DNA of 64,000 nucleotides from Sphingomonas sanguinis (GCF_019297835.1 NZ_CP079203.1:1399001-1463000); one strand, 5' to 3'; shown: positions 53,934 to 63,858, counted from the first letter of the stretch. Numbers and translations: made by a program. Notes: generated by a model not told the origin, from the letters alone.

Positions 53934-54572
53934 TTACCGAGTCGCGTTGTACCGCAGCTGCGCGTCGGTCAGTTGGAACCCGACCAGCGCCTCGAAGCTG
54001 GCGCTCGCCACCGCCTGGCGCACCTCCGGATTGGTCAGCGGATCGACCGCCGCATCCTCGTCCCCGGCCTTGCGGCGACGGGTCAGCTTTTCGCGGACGT
54101 CGTCGGGCAAGGTCGCCGCCGCCCGCGAGATGGTGGTCGAGGCCTCGCCCGCCACCTGGCCGCGCGCCTGGCCCGCATCGAAATGCACGTTCACCCGGCC
54201 GACGCGCTTGGCGACGACGTTGGTCCCGCCGCGCACGATCGCGATGTAGTAAGGCAGCACCACGTCCCGCGCCGCCGCCGTGTCGGTACGCCGCGCCTCG
54301 ATGTCGAAATTGACCGTCGTCACGATGTCGGCCCCCGCATCGGCGCAGTTGCCGCGCACATTGGTCAGGTTGGCGACCAGATCGATCGACCGCTCGTCGG
54401 TCGCGCCCAGCGTCTTGAACAGCGTGATGTCGCCGGTCCCCGCCGCGACGCCGACCACCGGGCAGGCCGAGCGGACGGCGGTGATGCCGCCCGAGGCATC
54501 GATCTCACCCGTACGGGCGCAGCCGCCGAGAACGAGCGCAAGGGCGACGGGAGCGAGAAACGATGCTTTCAC
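53934..54572 (-). CDS. Lipoprotein of unknown function
   Basis: A 212-residue lipoprotein with signal peptide [20 protein letters not shown] (lipobox LGGC, Cys18). The mature part is rich in short strands ([58 protein letters not shown]) and ends with a helical, charged segment and [20 protein letters not shown]. This pattern is seen in uncharacterised sphingomonad lipoproteins, but I do not know a named family. It is divergent from ispH with a gap of about 100 bases. Confidence 0.8.
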   Translation of the reverse strand: MKASFLAPVALALVLGGCARTGEIDASGGITAVRSACPVVGVAAGTGDITLFKTLGATDERSIDLVANLTNVRGNCADAGADIVTTVNFDIEARRTDTAAARDVVLPYYIAIVRGGTNVVAKRVGRVNVHFDAGQARGQVAGEASTTISRAAATLPDDVREKLTRRRKAGDEDAAVDPLTNPEVRQAVASASFEALVGFQLTDAQLRYNATR

Positions 54573-54674
54573 AGGTCGAAACGCCTATTCTGGATGCCGA
54601 AGCATGATGCCGGTTTGGTCGCCAGCATAGGAACCGGGTTGGACGCGCGCAAGCAATGGCGTAGAGCCGTTCCC

Positions 54675-55631
54675 ATGACTGACGCCCCGAAGCCGCCGCT
54701 CGACCTGTTGATCGCCGCCCCGCGCGGTTTCTGTGCAGGCGTCGACCGCGCCATCCGCATCGTCGAGTTGGCGCTCGAAAAGCACGGCGCGCCCGTCTAT
54801 GTCCGGCACGAGATCGTCCACAACAAGTTCGTCGTGGACAGCCTGAAGGCCAAGGGCGCGATCTTCGTCGAGGAACTGGACGAGGTGCCGCCCCACGCGC
54901 ACGTCGTCTTCTCCGCGCATGGCGTCCCGAAGTCGGTTCCCGCCGATGCCGAGAGCCGTGGCCTGGAATATTTCGACGCCACCTGCCCGCTCGTCTCCAA
55001 GGTCCATCGCCAGGCCGAGCGGCTGGTCGAAATGGGCCGCCACATCGTCTTCATCGGCCATGCCGGACACCCCGAGGTCATCGGCACCTTCGGCCAGGTG
55101 CCGCAAGGCTCGATGTCGCTGGTCGAGACGGTCGTGGATGTCGAGGCCTTCGCACCCGCCGACCCCGACAATCTCGCATTCCTGACCCAGACCACCTTGT
55201 CGGTCGACGACACCGCCGCGACCATCGCGGCGTTGCAGCGCCGCTTCCCCTCGATCCAGGGGCCGCGCGGCGAGGATATCTGCTACGCCACGTCCAACCG
55301 TCAGGCCGCCGTCAAGGCGATCGCCGCCGAGTGCGACGCGGTGCTGGTGATCGGCGCGCCCAACTCCTCCAACTCGCTGCGTCTGGTCGAAGTGGCCGAG
55401 CGGGCGGGCAAGCGCGCGATGCTGATCCAGCGCGCCGCCGATCTTGACTGGGCGTTCCTGGACGGGGTGACGACTTTGGGCCTGACCGCCGGGGCCTCCG
55501 CGCCCGAACTGCTGGTGCGCGAACTGGTCGATCGCCTGTCGGAGCGTTTCACCGTCAGCGAGCGCGAGGAAGAGACGACCCGCGAGACGATCGCCTTCAA
55601 GCTGCCGCGCGGGCTGGAAGCGGCCGCCTGA
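54675..55631 (+). CDS. ispH: 4-hydroxy-3-methylbut-2-enyl diphosphate reductase
   Basis: Last step of the MEP isoprenoid pathway, an iron-sulfur enzyme making IPP and DMAPP. The 318-residue protein has the three cluster cysteines: C20 in [15 protein letters not shown]104 in [11 protein letters not shown] and C203 in [10 protein letters not shown]. The conserved [32 protein letters not shown] and [11 protein letters not shown] segments are present. I chose the ATG at 54675; the frame is open 1.1 kb further upstream across the antisense lipoprotein gene, which is an artefact. It begins an operon with thrB and rnhA. Confidence 0.96.
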   Translation: MTDAPKPPLDLLIAAPRGFCAGVDRAIRIVELALEKHGAPVYVRHEIVHNKFVVDSLKAKGAIFVEELDEVPPHAHVVFSAHGVPKSVPADAESRGLEYFDATCPLVSKVHRQAERLVEMGRHIVFIGHAGHPEVIGTFGQVPQGSMSLVETVVDVEAFAPADPDNLAFLTQTTLSVDDTAATIAALQRRFPSIQGPRGEDICYATSNRQAAVKAIAAECDAVLVIGAPNSSNSLRLVEVAERAGKRAMLIQRAADLDWAFLDGVTTLGLTAGASAPELLVRELVDRLSERFTVSEREEETTRETIAFKLPRGLEAAA

Positions 55632-55634
55632 ACC

Positions 55635-56588
55635 ATGGCCGTCTATACGCAGGTTTCGGCCGAGGCGCTCTCCGCGTTTCTGACACGCTATGACGTGGGT
55701 GCGCTGATCTCCGCCAAGGGGATCGCCGAGGGCGTCGAGAACAGCAATTATCTGGTCGACACCACGACCGCCCGGTTCATCTTGACGCTGTACGAAAAGC
55801 GCGTGGCGGCAGGCGACCTGCCCTTCTTCCTGGCGCTGCTCGACCATCTGGCGGCCAAGGGGCTGCCAGTGCCACCCGCGATCAAGGACCGGGACGGCGT
55901 GGAGATACAGGAGCTGGCTGGCCGCCCCGCCTGCCTGATCCAGTTCCTGACCGGCGTGTCGCTGTCGCACCCCACCCCGGCCCAGGCGCTGGCGGCGGCG
56001 GATGCGCTGGGGGCGATGCACCGGGCGGTGCAGGACTTTCCGCAGAACCGCGCCAATTCGATGGGCCATGCCAGCTGGCGGCCGCTGTTCGCGCAATGCG
56101 GGCGCGATCTCGACCGCATCGAGCCGGGTCTGCACGACGCTATGGGCGAGGCGCTCGACGCCGTGCTGGGCGGCTGGGAGGCGCAGGGCCTCGATACATG
56201 CGTCATCCATGCCGACCTGTTCCCCGATAATGTCCTGGTGCTGGGCGACAAGGTCACCGGGCTGATCGACTTCTATTTCGCCTGCACCGATTTTCGCGTC
56301 TATGACCTAGCCGTCATGCACTCCGCCTGGAGTTTCGACGCCAGCGGCGACGTGTACGCGCCCGAGATCGGCGAGGCGCTGGTCGAGGGCTATCAGCGCC
56401 ACTTCCCGCTGACCGAGGCGGAGCGCGCGGCATTCGCGAAGCTGGCGATGGGGGCATGCCTGCGTTTCGCCCTGTCGCGGGCGTGGGACTGGCTCAACAC
56501 CCCCGCCGACGCGCTGGTGACGCGCAAGGACCCGCTCGCCTATTGGCGGCGCTATATCGCCTATCGCGACGGAAAGGCCGGACTGTGA
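55635..56588 (+). CDS. thrB: Homoserine kinase, choline-kinase-like type
   Basis: Phosphorylates homoserine in threonine synthesis. The 317-residue protein belongs to the APH/ChoK-fold type common in alpha- and gammaproteobacteria, not the GHMP type. It has [54 protein letters not shown], the catalytic loop [39 protein letters not shown], and the C-terminal [12 protein letters not shown]. It starts three bases after ispH and overlaps rnhA by four bases (GTGA). Confidence 0.95.
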   Translation: MAVYTQVSAEALSAFLTRYDVGALISAKGIAEGVENSNYLVDTTTARFILTLYEKRVAAGDLPFFLALLDHLAAKGLPVPPAIKDRDGVEIQELAGRPACLIQFLTGVSLSHPTPAQALAAADALGAMHRAVQDFPQNRANSMGHASWRPLFAQCGRDLDRIEPGLHDAMGEALDAVLGGWEAQGLDTCVIHADLFPDNVLVLGDKVTGLIDFYFACTDFRVYDLAVMHSAWSFDASGDVYAPEIGEALVEGYQRHFPLTEAERAAFAKLAMGACLRFALSRAWDWLNTPADALVTRKDPLAYWRRYIAYRDGKAGL

Positions 56589-57025
56589 CCCCCGTCGAGA
56601 TCGCCACCGACGGCGCATGCAAGGGCAATCCCGGTCCAGGCGGCTGGGGCGCGCTGATCCGCGCAGGCACGCATGAAAAGGAATTGTCCGGCGGCGAGGC
56701 GCTGACCACCAACAACCGCATGGAACTGATGGCCGCGATCGAGGCGCTGAACGCGCTCAAGCGCCCCTGCGCCGTCACGCTGTCGACCGACAGCCGCTAT
56801 GTGATGGACGGCCTGACCAAGTGGATTCACGGCTGGAAGCGCAACGGCTGGCGCACCGCGGACAAGAAGCCGGTCAAGAACGCCGAACTCTGGCAGGCCC
56901 TGCTCGCCGCCGCCGAGCGCCACCAGATCGAGTGGAAATGGGTGAAGGGCCATGCGGGCCACCCCGATAACGAACGTGCCGACAAGCTGGCGAGTGATGC
57001 TGCGGAGACGTTTCGAGACAAGTAA
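56585..57025 (+). CDS. rnhA: Ribonuclease HI
   Basis: Cuts RNA in RNA-DNA hybrids. The 146-residue protein has the catalytic acids D9 ([19 protein letters not shown]), E47 ([13 protein letters not shown]), D69 ([35 protein letters not shown]) and D133, with H123 in [17 protein letters not shown]. The start is GTG at 56585, overlapping the thrB stop, so it is translated as the third gene of ispH-thrB-rnhA. The AT-rich sequence after the stop includes a stretch CCCAAAAAGATTTTTTTGG that may end transcription. Confidence 0.96.
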   Translation: MTPVEIATDGACKGNPGPGGWGALIRAGTHEKELSGGEALTTNNRMELMAAIEALNALKRPCAVTLSTDSRYVMDGLTKWIHGWKRNGWRTADKKPVKNAELWQALLAAAERHQIEWKWVKGHAGHPDNERADKLASDAAETFRDK

Positions 57026-57254
57026 TTTTCTTAATCCACAAAATTTAAAAAATATCCCAAAAAGATTTTTTTGGATTTTTAATCTTTTAGGCTGAATAAT
57101 TTATAAGTTCTGATAGTCATATGTCATTCTGGTTAGCAATTATCAGAATTTTTCACTCGACACGCACCTATCTACAGGATTTCCTAACCTTTACTTTATA
57201 CTTGACAACTAGCACCTTGGCGACAATCTCCTCGGCAGCGTTGTAAGTATAGAT

Positions 57255-57890
57255 ATGGATAGCTTCACAAAAGTCCTCTGGATCACACACACGAATAATG
57301 AGTGGACAGCGCTGTCTGCAGTCGGCTCCCTTAGCGCAGCGGTCGTCGCCGCCATTGCAGCAATCATTGCGCTATATGTACCCTTCAGGATGAAGGACGC
57401 TGCGGAAAAAGAAGCCAAAAAAGCGCTCCGAATCCGACAGCATGAAATTGCATCAGCTACATATAATGCCCTGGATGTTATAATCTCGGCAGTTGAGGCA
57501 CGCAGCCAATCGGATGCCAATGCACTCCACAAGGCTTCAGCCAAGGCCGCTGGCTTGGCCGAAACGCTACCACTACTTGTGAATCACCCAGGATTGACTG
57601 ACGGACCGATAGTCGCGGCGATGACCGTTCGACAGGCCCTCCTTGCTGTAACCCGTGCAGGGGACGCACTTCGCACAGCAACACTTAAGTTCACTACAAC
57701 CAATCCAGCCGCCCTAGGCAATTCTAACGCTATAAATCAGCTCATGAGCGCCGCAACGATCTATTACGAACTTGATGCAGCATTAACACTATCAAAAGAA
57801 TCAGAAATTCGGATTGAGAAATTTAGAAAATATCATGATATACCTGTAAGATCAGGAGGTGTTTTTCCTGTACTACCACCTGCGGTCTGA
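57255..57890 (+). CDS. Membrane-anchored protein of unknown function in an AT-richer patch
   Basis: A 211-residue protein with one membrane helix near residues 20-46 (LSAVGSLSAAVVAAIAAIIALYV), then a basic and helical stretch (KDAAEKEAKKALRIRQHEIASATYNALDVIISAVEA) and a largely helical cytoplasmic part. No catalytic motif is visible. The gene and the 230 bases before it are clearly less GC-rich than the rest of the window and use different codons (many ATA, TTA, AGA-type), which suggests recent acquisition. A TTGACA hexamer lies at 57202-57207 without a good -10. Function unknown. Confidence 0.6.
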   Translation: MDSFTKVLWITHTNNEWTALSAVGSLSAAVVAAIAAIIALYVPFRMKDAAEKEAKKALRIRQHEIASATYNALDVIISAVEARSQSDANALHKASAKAAGLAETLPLLVNHPGLTDGPIVAAMTVRQALLAVTRAGDALRTATLKFTTTNPAALGNSNAINQLMSAATIYYELDAALTLSKESEIRIEKFRKYHDIPVRSGGVFPVLPPAV

Positions 57891-57901
57891 TTTTAGAATT
57901 A

Positions 57902-57941
57902 CGATGTTTCGATGCCCGCCTAAATCGGCATCGAAACATCG
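57902..57941. repeat. Inverted repeat after the unknown membrane gene
   Basis: CGATGTTTCGATGCC at 57902-57916 and GGCATCGAAACATCG at 57927-57941 form a perfect 15-base stem with a 10-base loop. No T-tract follows on either strand, so it is either a non-classical terminator between the convergent genes or a boundary mark of the AT-rich patch. Confidence 0.85.
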
Positions 57942-57968
57942 CCCGGCATCAATTCTGCCTCTTCAAAC

Positions 57969-59057
57969 TCAGTTGCTTTTCGTTAAAAAACGTCTCACGC
58001 AATAGCATTCCGGGTCCACACCGTCCGGCATCGGCCCCTCGCCCAGCAGCAGCGCCGCCGCCAAGGCCGACGCGGCAGGCGCGGTCTGGATGCCGAAGCC
58101 GCCCTGCCCCGCGCACCAGAAAAAGCCCGGCATGCGTGCATCGAAGCCGTATACCGGCGCGCGGTCGGGGGCGAAGCTGCGCAGCCCTGCCCAGCGGCGC
58201 TCGACCGCCTCGACGCGCCAGTCGACGACCTTTTCCAGCCGGTCGATGGCAACGGCCACGTCCCATTCCTCGGGCGCGATGTCGCAGGGCACGCTCGGCG
58301 TCTCGTCATGCGGGGTCAGCCAGAGCCGCCCGCCCGCCTCGGGCTTGAAGTAGAAACGACCCGCTATGTCGACGACATGGGGGAGGCCATCCGGCACGGG
58401 CGGATCGGTGCGGAGTTGCACCATGGTCCGGCGATAGGGGGTGATGCCGATCGGCGCGACACCCGCGAGCTTTGCCACGGCATCGGCCCAGGCACCGGCT
58501 GCATTGACCAGTAATTTGGCCGAAAACGATCCCGCGCGGGTTTCCAGATGCCAGACGCCATCGCGCCGCTCGGCCGCCAGCAAAGCCCCGCGGGTCCGGA
58601 TTTCCGTGCCAGACGCCTTTGCCGCCGCCAGATAATCCGCATGCAGCGCGGCGACGTCGATATAGGCGCAGCTCGGCTCCCAGACGCCGTGTACCCATTC
58701 GGGGCGAAGGCCGGGGATACGCGCCGCCGGATCGACGCGCGACAGGTCCACCCCGCTCCCATCGAAATCCGTGAGCAGTCGCTCGACCCGCGCCTCGTCC
58801 TCCTCGCGGCCGACGTGCAGCGAGCCGAGCGGGGTTAGATAGCCGCCTTCGCGCAGGGCAGGGCCCGAGGCGGTGGTCAGTGGTTGCACTGCCGGGCCGC
58901 CATATGTTTCCGACCAGAAAGCCGCCGAACGCCCCGTCGCATGGCGGCCGGGCATGTCCTCCGCCTCCAGCAGCAGAACGCGCGCGCGCCGGCCGATCGC
59001 GGCGGCGAGACTCGCCCCGGCCATGCCCGCACCCACGATCGCGACCTCGTGGATCAC
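57969..59057 (-). CDS. FAD-dependent oxidoreductase, DAO family
   Basis: A 362-residue flavoprotein of the D-amino-acid oxidase/glycine oxidase group. It has the dinucleotide fold VAIVGAGMAGASLAAAIG (Gly 9, 11, 14) and RHATGRSAAFWSETYG for flavin contact. RGALLAAERRDGVWHLETRAGSFSAKLLVNAAGAWADAVAKLAG lies in the middle, and PGFFWCAGQGGFGIQTAPAASALAAALLLGE is the C-terminal FAD motif. It probably oxidises an amino acid or amine; the substrate is not predictable. Its ATG overlaps the stop of the upstream hydrolase gene by four bases, forming a two-gene unit. Confidence 0.92.
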   Translation of the reverse strand: MIHEVAIVGAGMAGASLAAAIGRRARVLLLEAEDMPGRHATGRSAAFWSETYGGPAVQPLTTASGPALREGGYLTPLGSLHVGREEDEARVERLLTDFDGSGVDLSRVDPAARIPGLRPEWVHGVWEPSCAYIDVAALHADYLAAAKASGTEIRTRGALLAAERRDGVWHLETRAGSFSAKLLVNAAGAWADAVAKLAGVAPIGITPYRRTMVQLRTDPPVPDGLPHVVDIAGRFYFKPEAGGRLWLTPHDETPSVPCDIAPEEWDVAVAIDRLEKVVDWRVEAVERRWAGLRSFAPDRAPVYGFDARMPGFFWCAGQGGFGIQTAPAASALAAALLLGEGPMPDGVDPECYCVRRFLTKSN

Positions 59058-59992
59058 CCCGCCACCCCGTCCAGAAAAGCATCGATCGCCGCCAAGGCGC
59101 GCAGCCGCACCGGATCGACTTCGCGCAGCAACTCATGCGCCGCCTCTGGCCCGAACCGCTCGACCCGCGCGCCGATCCGGGCCGCGATGGCGGTGGCGGC
59201 CTTGGGATCGACCAGGCGGTCGGCTTCGGCGACCAGCATCAGCGAGCGGACGCTCACACGGTCCAGCCGGGGATCGCGGCTCAGCGCCCGGATCGAGCGC
59301 ATCGCGGAGGCGAGCCAGCCCCAGCTCGGCGGTCCCAGCGCCAGTTCGGGCGCTTGCGCATACCAATAGCCCTCATCCTCGAACCGCTCGGCATCATGGG
59401 TCAGGTTGCGCTGGCGGGTATGATGACCCGGCCCGTCTTTGGCTTCCCAGATGGCGCGCTCGGCCCGGCCCAGCGCGTTCATCAGGCCGATGATCCCCGC
59501 CCCCAGCAGCGCGCCGGTCGGCAGGCGCAGGCCCAGCATCGGCGCCACGAGAAGGAGCGCATCCGGGTCGACCGCCCCCTCCACCACCGCGCGCAGGGCG
59601 AGATGCCCGCCCATCGAATGGCCCGACAGGATATGGGGCAGGCCGCGCGCCGAATCCTCGGCGCGCCACCCGGCCCAGAACGCGCGCAGATCCTCTACCA
59701 GGATCGAAAAATTGACCCCATGACCGACATGGGGATCGGCGAGCAGCCGCCCCGATCCGCCCTGCCCGCGCCAGTCGAAGGCGGTGACGCTCCACCCCCG
59801 AGCGACGAGATGGGCGAAGACCTCCAGATATTTCTCGATCACATCGGCCCGGCCGGTCTGGAACAACAGCCGCCCGCGCGGCGCCTCCGCCACCCAGTCG
59901 AAGCGCCGATGCTCCCATCCATCGGGCGCGTGCCAGCGCGACAGCGTGGCGGCGGCCGGAAAACTCCGACGAAGGGACAGGCTATCGGTCAT
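59054..59992 (-). CDS. Alpha/beta hydrolase, lysophospholipase-like
   Basis: A 312-residue serine hydrolase. The nucleophile is S126 in ILSGHSMGGHLALRAV, and the oxyanion-side segment is TAFDWRGQGGSGRLLAD, as in lysophospholipase L2/monoglyceride lipase relatives. The acid lies in LMLVAEADRLVDP and the His near ERFGPEAAHELLRE. The ATG at 59992 follows GGGA seven bases upstream; the frame upstream is not protein-like. It is coupled with the FAD oxidoreductase gene and divergent from the Tad pilus operon. Confidence 0.9.
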   Translation of the reverse strand: MTDSLSLRRSFPAAATLSRWHAPDGWEHRRFDWVAEAPRGRLLFQTGRADVIEKYLEVFAHLVARGWSVTAFDWRGQGGSGRLLADPHVGHGVNFSILVEDLRAFWAGWRAEDSARGLPHILSGHSMGGHLALRAVVEGAVDPDALLLVAPMLGLRLPTGALLGAGIIGLMNALGRAERAIWEAKDGPGHHTRQRNLTHDAERFEDEGYWYAQAPELALGPPSWGWLASAMRSIRALSRDPRLDRVSVRSLMLVAEADRLVDPKAATAIAARIGARVERFGPEAAHELLREVDPVRLRALAAIDAFLDGVAG

Positions 59993-60042
59993 CCATGTCC
60001 CGGTTACGGTTTTGAAAGCCCTGCCGTCTAGGGCTTGATGGC

Positions 60043-60537
60043 ATGGAATGGACCATAATGCGTATCGCGCTGCTGGTGGCGCTCGTCCTGCTGCTGGTGT
60101 CGGCGGGGATCGAGGATGCGCGCACCCGCGAGATCGCCGACGCCAAGAATATCGCCATCGCGCTGCTCGCGCCGCTCTGGTGGTGGACAAGCGGCCTGGC
60201 GGTATGGCCCGACATGGCCGTGCAGATCGGCATCGCGCTGGCCGTGTTCCTGCTGTTCGCCCAGGCGTTTCGCATCGGCATGATGGGCGGCGGCGACGTG
60301 AAGATGATCGCAGCCATCGCGCTGTGGCTGCCGCTGTCGTCGCTGTTCCGCATGGTGCTGGTCATGTCGATCGCGGGCGGGGCGGTCACGATTGCGATGC
60401 TGGTCGACCACCGTCTGCGCGTCCGAAAACAGGGCGATGCGGCTCCGGCGATCGAGGTTCCCTACGGCGTCGCCATCGCGATCGCCGCGCTCGTTACCCT
60501 TCAGGAACCGTTATTTAACCCCTTTCCGTCTATTTAA
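60043..60537 (+). CDS. cpaA: Prepilin peptidase of the Tad pilus (CpaA/TadV)
   Basis: An A24-type membrane aspartyl protease of 164 residues that trims Flp pilin precursors. Two aspartates lie on either side of the membrane core: D25 in SAGIEDARTREI and D85 in MMGGGDVKMIAAIALWLPL. About five hydrophobic helices are present, and the N-terminal methylase region of longer PilD proteins is absent, as in CpaA. It opens the cpaA-B-C-D-E order. The flp pilin gene itself is not in the window. The ATG at 60043 has AGGG ten bases upstream; an ATG at 60058 is possible. Confidence 0.92.
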   Translation: MEWTIMRIALLVALVLLLVSAGIEDARTREIADAKNIAIALLAPLWWWTSGLAVWPDMAVQIGIALAVFLLFAQAFRIGMMGGGDVKMIAAIALWLPLSSLFRMVLVMSIAGGAVTIAMLVDHRLRVRKQGDAAPAIEVPYGVAIAIAALVTLQEPLFNPFPSI

Positions 60538-60587
60538 CCGATCCAATGAACCGGGCACCGGGCTCGGCCAAGGCCAAAGAACGCAGG

Positions 60588-61613
60588 ATGGACAGTCGCA
60601 AAGTGTTACTGCTGGTCGGGGCCCTGCTGATCGCGGGGATCACGGCCCTATTCGCCCGAACCGTCACATCGGGTAGCAGCGTTCCCGCCGCCGAGGCGGT
60701 CGTGGCGATCGCGGCGCCTGCGCCCGGAACCGAGATTCTGGTCGCCACCCGCACCCTGCCGGTCGGCACGATCATCGAGCCCACCGCACTGAAATTCCAA
60801 CCCTGGCCCAAGGACATGCTGGCCGGTGCCTATTATGTGAAGGGTCAGGCCGACATCGCCAAATTGCAGGGCACCGTGCTGCGCTACGCGATCACCGCGG
60901 GCCAGCCGCTGACCCAGGGCGCGGTCGTCAGCCCCGGCGATCGCGGATTCCTGGCCGCCGCGCTGACGCCCGGCATGCGCGCCGTGACCGTGCCGGTGTC
61001 GGCGCAGACGGCGGTGGCGGGCTTCGTCTTTCCCGGCGACCGGATCGACATGGTCCTGACCCAGGATGTCGCGGGCGGCGGCGACGGCCCTCCGCTCAAG
61101 GTGTCGGAGACGATCCTGCGCAACATCCGCGTGTTGGCGACCGACCAGCGCACCGACAATCAGGCCTCCGGCGACGGCAAGACGCCGGTCCAGACCTTTA
61201 CCACCGTGACGGTCGAGGCGACGCCGAAGATGGCCGAACAGCTCGCGGTCGCGCAGACCGTCGGCACGCTGTCGCTGTCGCTGCGCGCGCTGGCCGAGCG
61301 GCCCGCCGACCTGAATGCCAAGGGCGATCCGGGTGCCGTCGCGCAGCCGATGGCCGACCGCGCCTCCTATGTCACCGGGGCCGACGTGTCCCGCTATCAG
61401 CGGCGCACCGTGCCGGGTCGCCAGAATAGCGATGCCCCCGATCACGGGACGATCGCCATGGCGAACGGTGCGTCCGGGATGACCGCCGGGATCGGCACCG
61501 CCGCCCAGGCGATGCGCGGCGTGGCCGACAATGCGGGCGTCCGCGTCGCACGGGGCAGCGCCTCCGGCTCCGGGGCAGCGCCGAGCGCCATGCCGATGGG
61601 GGGTGGAAATTGA
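60588..61613 (+). CDS. cpaB: Flp pilus assembly protein CpaB (RcpC)
   Basis: A 341-residue inner-membrane/periplasmic protein of the Tad secretion system. The N-terminal membrane helix is MDSRKVLLLVGALLIAGITALFART. The SAF-like domain then has EILVATRTLPVGTIIEPTALKFQPWP, GTVLRYAITAGQPLTQGAVV and MRAVTVPVSAQTAVAGFVFPGDRIDMVLTQ. A low-complexity Gly/Ala/Ser tail ends the protein. I chose the ATG at 60588 from the family N-terminus; an ATG at 60546 would add 14 basic residues. Its stop shares one base with the start of cpaC. Confidence 0.93.
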   Translation: MDSRKVLLLVGALLIAGITALFARTVTSGSSVPAAEAVVAIAAPAPGTEILVATRTLPVGTIIEPTALKFQPWPKDMLAGAYYVKGQADIAKLQGTVLRYAITAGQPLTQGAVVSPGDRGFLAAALTPGMRAVTVPVSAQTAVAGFVFPGDRIDMVLTQDVAGGGDGPPLKVSETILRNIRVLATDQRTDNQASGDGKTPVQTFTTVTVEATPKMAEQLAVAQTVGTLSLSLRALAERPADLNAKGDPGAVAQPMADRASYVTGADVSRYQRRTVPGRQNSDAPDHGTIAMANGASGMTAGIGTAAQAMRGVADNAGVRVARGSASGSGAAPSAMPMGGGN

Positions 61614-63151
61614 TGTCGCTTCGATCGATGCTTTCGCGCGCACCCCGCGCATCGGCCTTCGTGCTGATACTGGCCCCGCTGCTCCTTGCGCCCGCCCCTG
61701 CCCGCTCCGCCCTGCCCGATCCGGGCGATTCGACCCCGGCCAGCGACGGCTCGGGCGCGCTGGAGATCAATACCGGGCGGGCGCGGCTGATTACGTTGCC
61801 CCGGCCAATGACCGACCTGTTCGTCGCCGACGACAGCATCGCCGATGTCCAGGTCCGCTCGCCCACCCAGCTCTATATCTTCGGCAAGAAACCCGGCGAG
61901 ACGACGGTATCGGCGACCGCGCGCGGCGGCGCGGTCGTCTATGCCGCGACGGTCCGGGTCGGCAACAATCTCGATTCGATCGGGCGGATGCTGAAGCTGG
62001 CCATGCCCGAGGCGCAGATCGTGCCCACGCCGATGAACGGCCTGATCCTGCTGACCGGCACCATCGCCTCGCCCGACGACGCGGCCGAGGCCGAGCGGCT
62101 CGTCCAGGCCTATGTCGGCAAGGACACGCGCGTCATCAGCCGGCTGAAGACCGCGACCCCGCTTCAGGTCAATCTTCAAGTCCGTATCGCCGAGGTGAAC
62201 CGCAGCTTCGTCAAGCAGATCGGCGTCAACCTGTTGAACCGGGACGCCAATTCCAGCGGCTTCGTGTTCGGCGTCGCCTCAGGGCGTAATCCCGGCTCGA
62301 TCACCGACGTCACCGATGCCACCGGTCGGGTGACCGGCACGCAATATACCTTCAATCCCGGTGCGCAGCGCACGACGCTGGGCCTGGGCGGGCGCGTGCT
62401 GGGTATGGACCTGCTGAGCGCGATCGATCTGGGCGAGACGCTGGGTCAGGTGTCGACGCTGGCCAATCCCAATCTGACCGCGCTGTCCGGCGAAACCGCG
62501 ACCTTCCTGGCGGGTGGCGAAATCCCCATTCCGCTTTCCAGCGGTTTCGGCGCGGTGTCGGTCGAATATAAGCAATATGGCGTCAGCCTGTCCTACACGC
62601 CGACGGTTTTGTCCGATGGCCGCATCTCCCTGCGCGTCCGGCCGGAAGTGTCGCAGCTTTCCTCGCTGGGCGCGGTCACGATCAGCGGCACCTCGATCCC
62701 CGCGCTGACCACCCGGCGGGCCGAGACGACCCTGGAGCTGGGGTCGGGGCAGAGCATGATGATCGGCGGACTGCTGTCCAACTCGCGCGACAATTCGATC
62801 GAAAAGACGCCGTGGCTGGGCGACCTGCCGCTGATCGGTTCGCTGTTCCGCTCCAACGCCTTCAAGCGTAACGAGACCGAACTGGTCATCATCATCACCC
62901 CCTATCTGGTGAAGCCGGTCAACGCGCCCTCCGACATCGCACTGCCCACCGACGGGATGCGTTCCCCGAACGATGCCGAGCGGGTGCTGCTGGGGCGTAT
63001 GGGGAGCATCGATCGGACGCCGCGTCCCGTGCCGACCATGGCCCCGCCGGTACAGGGTCGCCCGGTGGCCGCCGGGATCTCCACCACGCCCCCCGCCGCG
63101 GCCGCCCTGCCCGTTCGCAAGACCGTGCCGACTCCCGGCTTTTCCGAATGA
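61613..63151 (+). CDS. cpaC: Tad pilus secretin CpaC (RcpA)
   Basis: A 512-residue outer-membrane secretin for the Flp pilus. A signal peptide (through PAPARS) is followed by the T2SS/T3SS N-domain LITLPRPMTDLFVADDSIADVQVRSPTQLYIFGKKPGETTV and a BON-like part GLILLTGTIASPDDAAEAERLV. The secretin core comes next, with LSGETATFLAGGEIPIPLSS and SMMIGGLLSNSRDNSIEKTPWLGDLPLIGSLFRSNAFKRNETELVIIITPYLV. GGTGG precedes the ATG by seven bases. It overlaps cpaB by one base and cpaD by four. Confidence 0.95.
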   Translation: MSLRSMLSRAPRASAFVLILAPLLLAPAPARSALPDPGDSTPASDGSGALEINTGRARLITLPRPMTDLFVADDSIADVQVRSPTQLYIFGKKPGETTVSATARGGAVVYAATVRVGNNLDSIGRMLKLAMPEAQIVPTPMNGLILLTGTIASPDDAAEAERLVQAYVGKDTRVISRLKTATPLQVNLQVRIAEVNRSFVKQIGVNLLNRDANSSGFVFGVASGRNPGSITDVTDATGRVTGTQYTFNPGAQRTTLGLGGRVLGMDLLSAIDLGETLGQVSTLANPNLTALSGETATFLAGGEIPIPLSSGFGAVSVEYKQYGVSLSYTPTVLSDGRISLRVRPEVSQLSSLGAVTISGTSIPALTTRRAETTLELGSGQSMMIGGLLSNSRDNSIEKTPWLGDLPLIGSLFRSNAFKRNETELVIIITPYLVKPVNAPSDIALPTDGMRSPNDAERVLLGRMGSIDRTPRPVPTMAPPVQGRPVAAGISTTPPAAAALPVRKTVPTPGFSE

Positions 63152-63858
63152 CCGCCCGTCCAAGGATCAAGCGCCCCATGCGTCGTTTCCCGCTTCTCCT
63201 GACGCCGCTCGGCCTCGCGCTGATGACCGGCGGCTGCATGGGTGCCGGTCAGCCGGGTCTGGAGTCCGCCCATCAGCCGGTCGTGTCGCAGACCGACTAT
63301 GCGCTCGATCTTGCCTTGTCCGGCGGACGGCTGGCGACGGACGAGGATCGGCGGCTCGACGGCTGGGCGCGCAACCTCCATCTGGGCTATGGCGACCGCG
63401 TCGCGGTGGAGGACCCGGCGGGCGAAGGTCCCGTCGCCTATCGCGAGGTCGCGAACGTCATCGGCCGCTATGGCTTGCTGCTCGGCCAGGCCTCGCCGAT
63501 CACGCGCAGCCCGGTGGCGCCCGCGACCATTCGCGTGGTGGTGACGCGCAGCGTGGCGACCGTGCCCGGCTGTCCCGACTTGCGGAGCGACACCGCACCC
63601 GATCTGGAGGGGCGGACCTCGTCCAACCATGGTTGCGCGATCAACCGCAACCTGGCCGCGATGGTCGCCAACCCCACCGACCTGGTTCAGGGCGTGGGCG
63701 CCCCCGCGGCCACCGATCCCGCCACTGCGACCCGCGCGGTCCGGGCGCTGCGTGTCGCGCCGCCGAGCGGCAATGGCGGCACCACGTTGCGCGATCCGAA
63801 CACGATCCAGAGCGGCGGCGGCGGCCTCCCGGCGCCGAGCGCGGGAGGCGCGCAATGA
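63148..63858 (+). CDS. cpaD: Tad pilus lipoprotein CpaD
   Basis: A 236-residue outer-membrane lipoprotein helping the secretin. The signal peptide ends at MTGGC (Cys30). The mature part has QTDYALDLALSGGRLATDEDRRLDGWARNLHLGYGDRVAVEDP and VPGCPDLRSDTAPDLEGRTSSNHGCAINRNLAAMVANPTDLVQG. The last segment is the hallmark of CpaD (CxxxNLAxMVAxPxDL). It overlaps cpaC by four bases (ATGA) and its stop overlaps the next gene by four bases. Confidence 0.94.
   Translation: MTARPRIKRPMRRFPLLLTPLGLALMTGGCMGAGQPGLESAHQPVVSQTDYALDLALSGGRLATDEDRRLDGWARNLHLGYGDRVAVEDPAGEGPVAYREVANVIGRYGLLLGQASPITRSPVAPATIRVVVTRSVATVPGCPDLRSDTAPDLEGRTSSNHGCAINRNLAAMVANPTDLVQGVGAPAATDPATATRAVRALRVAPPSGNGGTTLRDPNTIQSGGGGLPAPSAGGAQ

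Noticed and set aside
57054..57080. AT-rich near-palindrome after rnhA
   Set aside because: Possibly a terminator, but the stem is almost all A-T with a mismatch, so it is mentioned only in the rnhA entry.
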